A DNA stretch of 64,000 bases from Mycteria americana (GCF_035582795.1 NC_134370.1:46425501-46489500); one strand, 5' to 3'. Numbered from the stretch's first letter, positions 9,069-21,234 are shown. Numbers and translations are program-made. Notes: generated from the sequence alone by a model not told the origin.

Positions 9069-10434
9069 CTCAGCGTCCCTTTGGCAGGGCTGACAGAGCC
9101 CCTAGCTGCGCAGAAATGGGAATCAGCCACACAATGACACCGGTGGAGTCCCTGTAAGGGCCCCTAGCATGCAGACATCCAGGTCTCCTGCAGAGGAAGG
9201 ACACCTTGCAGAAGGCTTTCCACTTGCCGACAGGAACAGATTGGACCAAGAGAGAAAGCAGAAGCAACGGCATTCAGTCAGGAGAAGACACGCACCTGCG
9301 CCAAAGTTCATGCTCCTCGAGCAGCACTGAGTGCTGAGAGGTTTTGGTGGTGCAGCATTGAGGAGAGTAATGCATCATCTGGGAGACTAAACAGTGACCC
9401 TGGATATTCCTTTGTTCTTGGCTGCATGCTTGCACGTGGGAGGCCTTGCCTCACTGCTGAGCAGCTTAGGTGTTTTTTTTCCTCCAACACGATTGTGAGT
9501 AGCAAGGTGCATCACCAAAAGGAAAGGAGGCATAAACCTGACTTCCAAATGCCAGGACTCTGGCTGAGATTCAGGCTCAGAAAGGCAACTTGTCCCTGCC
9601 TGTTACTGAAGCCACCCTCCACAGCTCAGCTGAGCACGCGGGTCCAGTTTTTCCTACCACCTCATTAATCCTTACCACAAACCACACTTTCCTTCCTGGC
9701 ACAAACATCACTCTCAGGAGGCGCCACGTTGCCAAGTCTCCTGGCGTGTTCCTTTACAGCCTGTGCCACCCACCTCTCCTATGCTGCCCCTCCGTAGCAG
9801 TACAGCAAACAGCTGTAGCCGTGCTTGCCTGCAAATGGTCAAAGGGCTCCAACCTCCTCACCTTCAGCAGGACAACAGGCGGACTGGTGGCCTTCAAACC
9901 CATGGAAGAGTGTTGTCATCTCAGCCCAGTTCATAAGCCTGCTTCTGTCTTCTGCCAGGAGGGACTCAGGGCAGGCACTGAAAAGTCAGTGAAAAGTCAC
10001 TGCTTCCTGAGCATTCATGCAAGGCCCGCTGGGTACAGTGGCAGAAGAAATGAGGTCAGCTCTCGAGTGCTTTCAGTGGCAGGACTCAAGGCTGACCATG
10101 AGAGACATCACAGGGTGCTCTGATATCGGTTCAGGGCGCTTCACCCACAACTAGCAGTGCTCCATGCCTGGGGACACTCGATGCCATGGGAGAGGGCAAG
10201 TTTTTCCCTCCACCGTTTACAGCAGAAAGTAGTAAGCTCAGGACAGAGTCTCCAGCTATGCTGCACAAAGTCTTTAATGAGAAGGAGCAAATGCAGTGGC
10301 ACAGAACAGAGACCAAGAAACACGTCTGCAGGGTTCAGGGAGGCACAGAGAACGGCCCATTTCCCAAGGACAAGCTCCACACAAAGCGCTTGCCTTTTCC
10401 CATTCTGCTCTACCTGCTGGCAATCCCAGCCCAT
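9069..10434. other. Spacer between CR1 fragment and 72-bp VNTR
   Basis: No gene, RNA or known repeat was recognised. A 177-codon plus-strand frame at 9590-10123 shows no domain. Confidence 0.5.
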
Positions 10435-10627
10435 CATATGGATTGCCTTTGTCACGCTGCCATCTTCATGGTGAGCGTGGCCAGGAGATTTTACGTGCGT
10501 TCGCGTCATATGGATTGCCTTTGTCACGCTGCCATCTTCATGGTGAGCGTGGCCAGGAGATTTTACGTGCGTTCGCGTCATATGGATTGCCTTTGTCACG
10601 CTGCCATCCTCATGGCGAGCGTGGCCA
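10435..10627. repeat. 72-bp VNTR, 2.7 repeats
   Basis: There are two identical 72-bp repeats starting CATATGGATTGCC at 10435 and 10507, and a third partial one at 10579-10627 with two changes. The period is a multiple of three, so open frames pass through in both directions, but no protein family is recognised. Confidence 0.95.
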
Positions 10628-10680
10628 CCAGTCACGGTCAAATTCAGCCATGAGGAATATCTCAAGTCAACTCTCAAGGG

Positions 10681-11660
10681 GCTAGAGGGAAGCCCCTGGT
10701 GGGCAGGAGTGAGGGCCACGAAGGCCTTGCTTACGCTCATCAGGCTCTGCCACGGCCTGTTCTTTCTGCCCATGAGCCCAGGGAACAAAGGCAGATTCAT
10801 AACGACGAAGAGCAGACCAGAGAGTCAGGCAGGTCTCTCTCAAGTGGAGATCTCTGGGGATCTCCATAGCCGTGGCCCTCGATGCTTCTTCCAGCCGGGG
10901 GTCCTGGCTCAGCTTGGAAGTGGAGAACCTGTTGGAAACAAGCAAATCCAGGTGTAGGAAGAGCTGGAATGAGGCTACGAGCTCTGGCATCCCTGGCATG
11001 CCTGAAGCTGGGGCACCATGTCCACCGAAGTCCACAGCACCATTGTGGGCCGTGTGCAAACTCATGTTTGCTGGGAGTTCAGGGTTTTTCCCAACTCTTC
11101 CACATCACAATGCCTCCCAGGTGCTCTGGGACACTGATCCAATGTCTCTTTGTGTTTGAAAAGTAGGGAATGGGCCACCCCATCCCTGGCCCAGGAAAAA
11201 GAGCCGTGAGCTTTTGGCTCCTTGCCCTGAGCCTCTCCTCAAAGGAGGCCATCCAGGCCTTTGGCCTCTGGGATGAACTTGCTGAGCAAAACAGACCAAT
11301 TTGGGCGCGGGTCTCTGTCAGGGAAGGACGCGGGCATCTCTTTCATCACCCTCCTACGTGTTGATTTCCTTGTTTCCTACAGGTTCTCCGCTTTCCAGGC
11401 TGAGCCCAGATCCCTGGTTGGAAGAAGCGTGAGGACCTGGTGAAGTCGCCACGGGACATGGCTATGGAGATCCCAGGGAGAAGTCACTTGAGTGAGACCT
11501 GCCTGAGCCTCTGGCCTACTCTTCGTCCTTACGAATCCGCCTTCGTTCCCTGGGCTCGAGGGAGGGCAGAAAAAACAGGCTGTGGCACAGCCTGACGGGC
11601 GTAAGCAAGATCTTCGTGGCCCTCGCTCCTGCCCGGAAAAGGGCGGCTTTCCTCCAGCCC
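10681..11660. repeat. Imperfect inverted repeat, arms about 0.3 kb, spacer 0.37 kb
   Basis: The left arm, about 10681-10972, read in reverse complement matches the right arm, about 11343-11660, at roughly 80-85% by eye. The best-kept blocks include ACAGGTTCTCC, GGCTATGGAGATC, GAGACCTGCCTGA and CGTAAGCAAG. The right arm carries about 20 extra bases. A perfect 8-bp hairpin (TGGAGATC, 6-base loop) lies at 10845-10866 in the left arm only. The arms keep a partly open frame but I recognise no gene. They may be two diverged, oppositely oriented copies of one repeat or gene fragment. Confidence 0.85.
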
Positions 11661-12220
11661 GCAACGGCCCTTCCTTGCCGTTGAGCTTTGCCACATCCCT
11701 GGAGACGTGAGTCTCTTCTCCCGTATGGGATTGTGCAGTCTGGATGTCCTGCCTGAACTTACCCCACTGTATTCTGCATATCTACTATGACCGGCAGGAA
11801 GAGATGTCTCTCAGAGTTAGCTTCTCAGAGAGCTGCAGCGCCTTCCTTTACTGAACAATGAAATGGTACTTTATGCGAGACAGAGGCATTCCCTGAAACC
11901 TTCCAGAATGCGGTGCAGCAAGGAGCCAGCAGAGTTACTTTGGCTTGGGGCTTGCTTGTTCGGTTGTTGCAGACTGAACTGGGAGTACCCAAAATGTCCA
12001 TGGGATGGCAGCAAGAGAACATCCATGGAGTTTTCCGTTTCTTCTCGCTCAGCTGTCCACTCTCCAGATGCTCTTTCAGCAGCTGCTCAGCCCGACAAAT
12101 GGAACCTTCGTCTCCCAAACAGAAAGCAACCTTAATCCGTGCCTTCTGAGGCGTGCTAAGCCTGCACAGGAAAAGGGGGAAAATGCAGAAGAAAGAGCAG
12201 GTGTGGGTGGTCGGGAGGGG
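11661..12220. other. Spacer between inverted repeat and repeat A2
   Basis: Nothing was recognised. Copy 1 differs from copies 2-4 at 12145 (T instead of C). Confidence 0.5.
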
Positions 12221-12645
12221 AGCTTATGGCCAGTGGGCCAAGGGAAAGACAAGTAGCCTCTCTCAACTAGACTCGCTACCTCAAGGGGACGAAGCTTCTC
12301 AAATCTCTGATTCCAGGGTTGCATAAAGAGAAAACCAACGTTCTTCAGTGTGCTGACAGTCAAAACATCAGTCTGGGCGGTGGGGTCGTATGCGGGCCTT
12401 GGGTTAGTGCAGAATTTACAGACTCCCACTCTGTCATTGGCAATGCCACAAGCAGGTGGAGTTACAAAGAGGGGGATCGTGATTGCGCATGCTCTGATTG
12501 CGCCCTACTGAAATGCCCACCCTAAGCCCATCTTGCAGTCACGCTGCCTGCGTCCAGACCTGAAAACCTGAAAAGCAGCGCTTTCCTCCTTTCCACGCCG
12601 TATTCATTCCCTGGAGTATATTAACATTCACGTCTGAACAGCTGT
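12221..12645. repeat. Dispersed repeat A, right member (A2)
   Basis: This is the 425-bp diverged partner of A1 (8262-8772), in the same orientation and starting 3.96 kb downstream of it. It lacks the roughly 108-bp internal block of A1 and has no CR1 piece at its right edge. Confidence 0.85.
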
Positions 12646-13902
12646 TATCAATCCACAATTCCTGTAACCTCGTCCACCACTCGTAAAGCCTAAAACGGCC
12701 CGTGGCTCCACGTTTAACCACAGAACACCTTCTTTTGAATGGTGTCACGCAACACTATGGGGACAGGCAGCCTTTTTAGGCACCCTCGGTAGAATGTTGT
12801 TGGAATCAATCGTGTCTCATCCTGACGACTCTCCTGGGTGCCCAGGACCCCTTCAACGGAGAAGGGGGTACGTGACCCGTGGCTAAAGGCCGCCTGCCCA
12901 ACAAGATGGCCTACCAGGGGTTAGGAGTAGGAGGCACCGGTCACGATGGCATCTGGCAACTGAAATTATTTTTACGCTCCGGTACAGGAAACTTGTGTAA
13001 CTTTTCGTGTCTCCCACTATGCTCTTTTCCAATAAAGGCAGGAGGAGAAAATGAAGACTGGAGACTGAGACAGCTTGTCCTGGGTCTTCGCTGCCAGCTT
13101 TACCAGAGCCCGGGGTTTAAGACGAGCCCCTGCCTGGGGATGCTGGTGGCTTTGCCCTGGAGAGGCGGTTGGTGCCAGGCCTGTACTTGGCTCCTGGGCA
13201 CAGCATCTGGCCTGGTCACTACATGGTGGGAGGGGAGGGCTCGGCGCTACGGAGCTCCTCCAGAGCCCTGCAATGCCCGGGGCTCCTGGGGGGGGGGGGG
13301 GGGGGCTGCACGAGGCCCTGATAGTGCTATGCCTTCCTACAAATGTGGCTGGGGATGAGAGCGGGGTGTTTTTTGCCCATCTACCCCGTGCCTCTCCCCT
13401 GTGGGTATCCAAGTGAAGCCCTGGACGTTCTCCCAGCCTTTGGCTCGCAGCAGACACCTTTGTCTGACCCACATCTCTGCCCAGCTGGGCTCCCGACAGC
13501 GTGCAAGGCCAGAGGCGCATGGGCAAGCCACTCTCTGGTGGTCTTTCCAGCTTCTGGGGAGAACGGCAACCCCGCTGGTCCCATCTGCAAAACCAGACCC
13601 TGCAGAAAGGCCAAGGAGGAAGCAGGCAAATGTCTGGACGTGGAGGACTCAGCCCAGCGGGGCTTCCAGCGTCTTTGAGATTTATTGCTTCCTGTAACCC
13701 ACGTGTGCGCAGCCATCCACAGGATTCGGGGCCTGGGAGCCACCTGGCCTCCTGTGTGGGTCAGCCTGGCGTGAGCAGTAGTAGCTCCCAGGTGCTGGGG
13801 AGCTCTGGGAGATCTCTGGCTGCCCACTGAAGCCTGTAAGGGGGGCACAAAGTGTCCTCCCCACAGTGTGCCCCGGCGAGGAGCAGCACTGGAGGCTCCT
13901 GT
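12646..13902. other. Spacer from repeat A2 to the next unit
   Basis: No gene was recognised. It contains the poly-G tract and an AATAAA at about 13030, in a context I cannot assign to any gene or element. It leads directly into the Gln terminator region of the next unit. Confidence 0.5.
13288..13305 (+). repeat. Poly-G tract, 18 G
   Basis: An uninterrupted run of 18 G. It is length-variable between units and could form intermolecular or intramolecular G-quadruplexes. Confidence 0.9.
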
Positions 13903-14022
13903 GGTAGGAGCAGTTACCATGACTCTGTGGAAGCAAATGGGCTGGAGACTGTGGCAGACTAAGCAGGCAAGGGGATAAGGAGTAAGCATGCTGAGGAAAG
14001 CCCTGAGGGAGCCAAAAGGTTG

Positions 14023-14094
14023 AGGTCCCACTGAGATTTGAACTCAGATCGCTGGATTCAGAGTCCAGAGTGCTCACCATTACACCATGGGACC
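14023..14094 (-). tRNA. TRNAQ-CUG: tRNA-Gln, anticodon CUG (copy 2)
   Basis: By eye this is base-for-base the same as the gene at 121-192, with the compensated CTGAG/CTCAG T stem and the GGTGA D loop. The terminator is at 14014-14017. The nearest tRNA upstream on the map is tRNA-Gly of copy 1, 6.7 kb away, so the gene follows the long tRNA-free half of the unit. Confidence 0.97.
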
Positions 14095-14651
14095 CCCTAG
14101 ACATGTGCTGTCTTACCCCTGTGGCCACCCCAGCTGAGCCATATGCTCCTGGCTGAGCCTGGCCGTCTCTCCATCTCCCAGGTGCAGCCTTCCTCCAGGG
14201 CCGCCGGGCACTCTCTGCTCACACAGGGCCTTTCGAGGGAGTGGCAGAGCTCTTTGCACAAGCCTGGCATGCCCTCTCTTACAAGACCCAGGCTGATAAC
14301 CTGTGAGAACCTTGCTTTCGCCTAATTAGACCTGGTTATGAAGTTTCCACCTTAACCTCTTCAACACTGCACCTCACAGAGTACCTTCATGGCCCAGTGA
14401 TGGGTCGTTCGATGCTTGCACTTGTGGTCTCTGCTGCTGCCTCCCTTCACCCCCGTGTCGGACAGCCTGCCCGTCTGCCTGTGTAAGTTACTGCCTCTCT
14501 CCTGTTTCCCACCTTGTAGCTCATACTAAGCAGCCATTAACCAGATATCCTTACTCTCGGTTGCAGTCCTAGCCGAGCTCCTGAGCTTGCCGAATGAGGC
14601 GAACAAGAGAGAGGGCAGCGGACGAGGTTCAGCAGAGGGAAGGGCCGGCAG

Positions 14652-15742
14652 AAGGTGCCTGATGCTGATGCTCACACGATCAGTGCTTGTGGAAGCGTAT
14701 GTAAGGAATAGGCTCGTGCTACGTCTATACATCTTTCCACTGAAGTCTGTCACTGCGTGAAACCAGGAGACTGGGTCTACGTTAAGGTATACTAGAGAAA
14801 ACATGCACTTCAGCTGCGCTGGAAGGGACCTTAGCAGGTACTGGTGATTACCAATATGGTGGTGAAGTGCAAGGGCCTGCTCAACCGGATCCGTGTTTCC
14901 CAGTGTAAAACGGTCACACCAGCTTCAGACACAAAACAGTGTGTCACCTGTCACAGCAGAGCTGAATGATCTACATGAGCTTCCTCTGCTCAAAAGTCAA
15001 CAGAACAACAACCTACAACCCTGCAAATAGACTTTGATGATATCAAAGTGATTGATATCACCTGAACCTGTCAATTGTTTTTGGAAATTGTAGCTTTGCT
15101 CTGGGATTTTACATTTGAATTTATATTATTACTGGTCGTATACTAACCCGTAAGAATTATTCTATGATACGGCCTTAGGTAATGAAGGAGTATGAGGAAT
15201 ATGTGGCTCTAAGACCCATAAGATACTGCCTGTTAATTGGACTGGCACTGGTACATAAGGATGGTTGGGTTTTTTTCCCGGCATCTCAATGCTTCCAGAC
15301 CTCTTCCGGAGTGACAGACACAACTTACCCCAAAGCACTTACCAAGCAAAGTACAAAATGCTCTGTGCAACAGCCACTTGTTATTTGACAAACTGGCTTC
15401 CGCCAGTTTGCACAAACTTTCCTCCCCTGGCTAGGCGTATCAGAATTAGAAAGGGCTGTTGTAAACATATCTGCTGTAACAGAAGACATGGGTAATGCTA
15501 TGGTTAACACTATTTCAGCCTTACAGTTAGAGGTAGAACAAGAATCTCAGGTAGCCCTGCAAAACAGCACGGCGTTGGATTATGTACTTGTCGCTCAAGG
15601 AAGTGTACGTGTATTAGTTAACACCACTTGCCGTACATACGCAGACCAAGATCAGAGAATAGAAATGGACATACATAAAACTCGAGGTGAACTTCAGACA
15701 CTGCATGATATACCTGGAGAAATAAACCCCTTTTGACTGGTG
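14652..15742 (+). mobile_element. Endogenous retrovirus fossil (copy 2)
   Basis: The same broken pol-end/env remnant as at 750-1840, carried passively by unit duplication and not a separate insertion. Confidence 0.75.
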
Positions 15743-17755
15743 GGAATGACTCCCAAACATAGAAGGATGGTGAGGAAAAACTGCTTAAGGTAGCATTGAA
15801 GTATATTTTGTTGAGACTATTAACTTTGGTGGTTGTGTATATATTTGGTTCAGCTGATCTTACGTTGTAGCAAATTGGTAGGAACAAGGCATGGCTCAAG
15901 CAGAGGCCAGAACAATGATGCTGAATATATTAGAGGGTAAGGAAGAAGAAAAGGAAGAAGTGCTTGGACTAATGACTACAAATTATCATAAAATCTAGAG
16001 GCCAGAACAGGTGATGGGACAGTCCGGCCCACGTGGTGATTGATCCTGGGCTCCCAGGAGTCTGCGGCCCTCCTACCATTGTCAGGATCTTTAAGAGAAA
16101 GATGGTATGAGAGTAGAAGTCTCGGAAAGTCTCATAGGCCCTTGCAGGCCTCAATAGTTTAAAAAACCCCATTTTCAGCTAATGGTCTTGCCAGTCAGCA
16201 CAATCTACTTTACAACGGAGTGGATTATTTGTAAGAGGACGCACTGTCTAGAGCGTCCTTTTCTGAAGGTGCCTGAAAATGAGCTGTAAACAAAAGAAGG
16301 AGGGAGCGAAGGGAAGCGAGGTGAAACGAATTTTTTTGGAAATGGAAATAGATAGGAAGCATCAGGAGAAAGTTTAATCCCTTGCAATGATTTCTGTGAG
16401 TAATTACTACTCACAAAAGCCGCGGGGGGATGATCGGTAAATTCAAATTGCAGCTGCTCAGCAATGGTAAATTGTGACCAACAAATGATCTGGCATGGAG
16501 GGCAAGAAGGCCTAACTGCAGAACTGGCTGGGTGCAGGAATGCTAGAGACAGAAGGACTCCCTGCAAGGGAGTGAAGTTTCCCTTGCTGATGAGATAAGG
16601 ATTATGGCAATGTTGTCCTGTAGGAATCCTGGAACGCGAGCGCTCAGGGGCCACCTTTGATCAGCCAGGGGATGCACCCAATGCCAGGCTGAGGTGGCTG
16701 ATAGCGACGCTCACATGATCGGTGCTGGTGCAACTGTATATGAGGAAACGGCTCGTGCTGCATGTTTGCAGACTCCATGTAGAAACTCTTATGGAGGTAG
16801 GACTCTGTCCAAAGCATTGCTCACTAAATCTTTATATTTAAGTGCAAACGTATGTTTAATTCACCTCAAGGGGTGCAATAAAAATTCCCCAACAACAGAC
16901 ATTGCCAGATGCACCACCTCCACGCTGACTCCTTTAAAACCACTTTCCAAATATTCGTGCTCCAGAGTAAAAAGGGAACCAGAGCTGCCTCCGCCTAGTG
17001 AGGAAAATGAAGACTTTTGCAGATCATTTGGCTTTCTGGTTCCTGCTCAGGCACTGGACGTCCCTTGCCAGTGCTGGCAAAAAGATCTAGACATACCTAT
17101 TCCACCAAAACAAACTCTCTCCTGTCTCCCACCAAGTCACCCCACGACCTCCCATTTATTCTCCCTTTGCGCCTCCTCACTTCTCCTCAGCCAGACTCCA
17201 CCTTGCCTTTCCCATGTATCTCTCCCACTCTTACAAGCCATTCCCCCTACGCACCAACAACCTGCATGGCAGTCGTGGTCTTTCTTCAAGGACGTAGACA
17301 CCACCCTACGTCCCCAAGAGGCTGGAGGTGCTGCCTGGAGGCCACCGTCTTCCCTGCAGGAGTGTCCTCACCATAGTGCTCACATCAGGCTTGGAGTCCC
17401 CCTCTGACAAATTTGAGAAGCAACCACCTCACAACTACCACCATCCCTGGTTGCCTCCACACAGGTGCCTTCCCTTCTTCCCTGGAAGCAGATGAGATGC
17501 CAGCTGGGGAGTGAAACCACCCCCACATGGCAGGATATCCCAGACGCCCAGCTGAGGACAAGGCAGTGGAGCTGCAGCTGTAGCTCCTGGGGTTACGCCT
17601 CTCAAGGCCTCTGGAAGCCTGCGGCCAGGTGCCTGTCATGCTCAGCGCAGATCCCAACTGCAGGGCTTCCAGTGGAACAGTGCCTTGAAACTCCCAGGGA
17701 GGCAGGTGTCATTGCAGAGGGCGTGTGATCAGCAGGGCAGAGAGGGCTGGAGCAG

Positions 17756-17837
17756 GTAGTTGTGGCCGAGTGGTGAAGGCGATGGACTAGAAATCCATTG
17801 GGGTTTCCCCGCGCAGGTTCGAATCCTGCCAACTACG
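17756..17837 (+). tRNA. TRNAS-AGA: tRNA-Ser, anticodon AGA (copy 2)
   Basis: Identical by eye to the gene at 3854-3935, including the long variable arm and the compensated acceptor pair. The terminator is at 17851-17854. Confidence 0.97.
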
Positions 17838-19356
17838 GGGCACAGTCCCCTTTTGGGCTCCCTGCAATTGACCCCGCTGCAGCTGTGGGACTCGGCCCCG
17901 CAGAGCCCAGGGACACAGCAAAACCCCCTGGCGGTCCACGCCTCCCCCAAGAAATGCCTGGATGGATGGGAAATCTTGCTCCCATTTACAAGGTGAGGAA
18001 GTGAGGGGAAGAGAAAGGGCCAGCACTGAACGTGAGCCATGAAAGAGGTCCTTCTGCGCACACGTGGCCCTCATTGCTAGTGATGATAGCCCGCCTGGAT
18101 GGTGCAGCATCTTAAGGAAGAAGGAAACCCTGAGAGGATTTCCCTGAGAGGGCCCATGTGGAGAGGCCAGAGAAAAAGAAGGTGATAAAAGCCCATTGCT
18201 AGCGAGTGCATGGTTTGTCCCCCGCAGCCATGCCACTGAAAGCGGGGGATGCGAATGGCAAGATGCTAACTGCAATACAGCTTGCTTAGACGAACAAATG
18301 CTACGTGAGACGATGAACTTTTAACCTCAGAGCTGACATGACCTGAAGACCCAGCCTAAACTGCCTCTCACCTGCTGAGAACACACAATACTGACGATAA
18401 AAAGAATAGGAGATTTGCCTTAGGAAGCTAGGCGTATAAGCACGGCCTCGGTGCATAATCAGATTCCCCTGATTGGTTATGCGTGCTCACATCTGCACAC
18501 CCAGCCCTCTCTGTCCTGCCTTTGCTCTGTCTCCTCTGCCTGGCTCGGCATGCTCTGGCATGTGGATGGTACAGAGAACCAGCAGACACACGCACAAAGG
18601 CGCAGGCATCAGCACTGCCACCCCATCCCTCGCCCTCACCAACAGGCTCTACCAGCTCAGCCTGACCAGAGCATTTCTGGGACCCCTGGCGGCGTCTAAG
18701 GCTGGCCACCACCCAGTCCAGCTGGGCTGACCCTGTCCTGGGGAGGCTGGGCGCCACCTCCAGCCCCAGCAGTGTTGGGCAGGTCAGGCACAGAGAGGGC
18801 GGGGTTTCCCTGACTCCCTGCAAGGCTGTGTGGTGAGAGAGGCAGCCCTCTGCTGTCCCAGAGCAGCAAGGGCAGGGCTGCGCCAGGAGGGAGGACAAGC
18901 CGGGAGCTGTAGAGTAGCGCAGCACCACGCAGACCGAGCAAGGCACTCGCAGACAGGCATAGTGCTGCAGCCCCCAGGGAGCTGGGTTTCTGGGCAGGGT
19001 TGCAGCCCTCGTGACCTCACTGGGGAGCAGCTCCTCTTCTTTGCCCCGCAAAGCAGTGAGGCTGCCCCCCCGCACTGGGGTTTCCTTCAGCGCCTGCAGA
19101 GCCCGCTTGGGTGGTCAAAGAGAAAGTCCCCGCCCAGGGTTATGGGCGGGAGATGTGGGCAGAAGGGCAAAGCAAGGCCCTTGTGCTTCCCACCCCAGGC
19201 CCACTGCCACTGAGCTTCCCAGGGAGACGTTTTTCCTGCCTGGTCGTGGGCGCAGGTAAGAGGAAGGGAAAGCGGCGTGAGCACAAGCGCTGGTGCTGGC
19301 AGTGCCAGGGAGGGTCAGGCAGGGCTGTGGGAGGCCTCAGCGAAGGTGCTGGGGGG

Positions 19357-19428
19357 AGCAGAGTGGCGCAGCGGAAGCGTGCTGGGCCCATAACCCAGAG
19401 GTCGATGGATCGAAACCATCCTCTGCTA
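19357..19428 (+). tRNA. TRNAM-CAU: initiator tRNA-Met, anticodon CAU (copy 2)
   Basis: Identical by eye to the gene at 5455-5526, with the A1:U72 pair, the GGG/CCC anticodon-stem pairs and A54 kept. The terminator is at 19434-19438. Confidence 0.98.
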
Positions 19429-20981
19429 AGTGCTTTTTGTTCCTGCTCCTGACAACCGCTGCCTCTCCCTTGCATCTTACAGCATCTTACACCTGCACTG
19501 CTGCGCTCCTGCTCCCTGGGCACCCCACGCCCACGGCTCTCCCACTCCCTCAGCCCCTTCTCTCTGCCACTGCCACCTTCTCCTTTGCTTTCTTAGCAGC
19601 CAGCACTCCCAAAGTGACCCTCAGCAAGGCAGGCTGGGGTGGGTGTGGAGCAGCAGGCAGAGCACAGCACAGAGCTCCCCCCCCCGCGAGGCAGTGGGCG
19701 TCCTGGGGGGACAGGCGTTTCTCCCTTCCCATCAGGCAGCTCAATCCCCAACTTCCCAGCCACAAGCGAGGACCTCCAGGGCTCTGCGGGTAGGGAGGAG
19801 GACAAGCCTGGTACTCGTTTGGGAAACACCAATGGGATTGACTCAACCACCTGGGGGCTTTCTCTGTCCTAGTCTGTTTGCTGCTGTGCCCACTTGTAGG
19901 TCCAGCCAGGGGCAGGGCCAAGCAGGTATTCCCAATGGGCACTGTATTGGCTTATACGTGGCTAGGGGTTGGTAGTGGAGGGGAGAGGGGGTGCTGCAGG
20001 GTGGCCTCTGTGAGAAGAGGTAAGGGGCTGCCCTGTGCCAGACACAGCCAGTTCCATCTCCACAGTGGACCCACCGCACGACACAGCTGAGCCAGCAGCA
20101 AAGTTTGTGGCGCCTCTGTGAAAACATATTCCAGAAAGGGCAGAAGACGCTGGGCAGAGAGAGGAGGAAGGAGCAAAAAGAGTGGGGAAGAGCAGAGGGA
20201 AGACGCATTCCCCCTGCACCGCTTGGGCAGGTAAGGGAGTCTGGCGTGAAGGAGTTTACTCTGCGTGAAGGAGTTGAGCCTGGGACAGGGGAGAGGAAAG
20301 GCGGTGGTTTATGTTCGTCTTTCTGTTTCTCACTACGTGAAGCCGTTTTAATCGGCAAAAAAATTAATTTTCCCCAAGTCAAGCCTGATTTGCCCACAAC
20401 AGTTTTTGCCAAGCCACGTCCTTGTGTTTATCTTGACCCATGAGATTTCTTATACTGTTTTCAGTGCTCCGCATCCCCCTGAGGGTGGGGAAAGGAGGGA
20501 GCAGCTGGGGGGGTGTTTGGCTGTTAGGTAGGCTTGCACCACCACAGGTACATACACACGAGCGCACGTACACTTGCGTAGTACCTGCACAGCTGGCACA
20601 CGTATGAACGCGGGTGGCGAGCGGCACCATTACCAGCACCCCGAAAAGCAGCACCAGCACTCACACAAGCGTGAGCGACACAGATGGCCCAACCCCGTTC
20701 TTTCCCTCCGGCTGCTTAGGACTGGAGATCAGTACTGGACACACACACCCCCTCCCTCCCACATGCACAGCAGCAGGTCCCTTGAACCCTGGGCCGTACC
20801 ATAGGTCTGCGCAGAGTCCGTGCGCGGAGCTCAGTCCTGGTGTGTCCAGTGTCCTGCTCCAACCCTGGGCAGTCCCTGCTGCTGATCTCCCCTAGTCGGC
20901 AGCTAGTGCAGCTTGAGATCTCACACACAGAGAAGAATGCACACATCCCAGCAGCTTGAGGTCGTGTGTACAGGGAAGGAG

Positions 20982-21148
20982 GAGGCAGGCCAGTCTCTCA
21001 TGTGGAGGAGCAGGAGGCAGGCGAGTCTCTCGTGTGGAGGAGCAGGAGGCAAACAAGTTTGTGAAGTGGGAGAGGAGGAGGCAGGCGAGACTGGGAAACG
21101 GAGGAGCAGCAGGCAGGCCAGGCTCTGGGCTGGAGGAGCAGGAGGCAG
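20982..21148. repeat. 32-bp minisatellite (copy 2)
   Basis: The same 5.2 repeats as at 7080-7246, with no change in repeat number. Confidence 0.9.
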
Positions 21149-21162
21149 CACTGCATACAGGT

Positions 21163-21234
21163 GCGTTGGTGGTATAGTGGTGAGCATAGCTGCCTTCCAA
21201 GCAGTTGACCCAGGTTCGATTCCTGGCCAACGCA
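21163..21234 (+). tRNA. TRNAG-UCC: tRNA-Gly, anticodon UCC (copy 2)
   Basis: Identical by eye to the gene at 7261-7332, including the compensated T stem. The terminator is at 21242-21245. Confidence 0.97.

Larger units (their letters stand above)
1..13902. repeat. tRNA macrosatellite unit, copy 1
   Basis: This 13,902-bp unit recurs head to tail across the whole window. I set the boundary at the first base of the window; the true biological boundary is unknown because the array is continuous. The unit has four tRNA genes in its first 7.3 kb and a tRNA-free remainder of mixed old repeats. It has three 72-bp VNTR repeats and an 18-G tract. Private differences include T at 12145 where copies 2-4 have C, and an A7C3 run near 2259 where the other copies have A6C4. 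Confidence 0.97.

Noticed and set aside
10435-10627. CRISPR-like repeated array
   Set aside because: The 72-bp repeats are contiguous with no unique spacers, and the DNA is eukaryotic.
10141-10800. 219-codon minus-strand frame through the 72-bp VNTR
   Set aside because: Its length depends on the in-frame 72-bp repeats; it is 195 codons in copies 3 and 4. No family was recognised.
13020-13040. AATAAA as a polyadenylation signal
   Set aside because: No gene or transcript structure upstream supports its use; a single hexamer is expected by chance.
7333-13902. Additional tRNA, 5S rRNA or snRNA genes in the rest of the unit
   Set aside because: I scanned for B-box-like GGTTCGANTCC motifs and for familiar 5S and U-snRNA sequences on both strands and found none beyond the four tRNAs.
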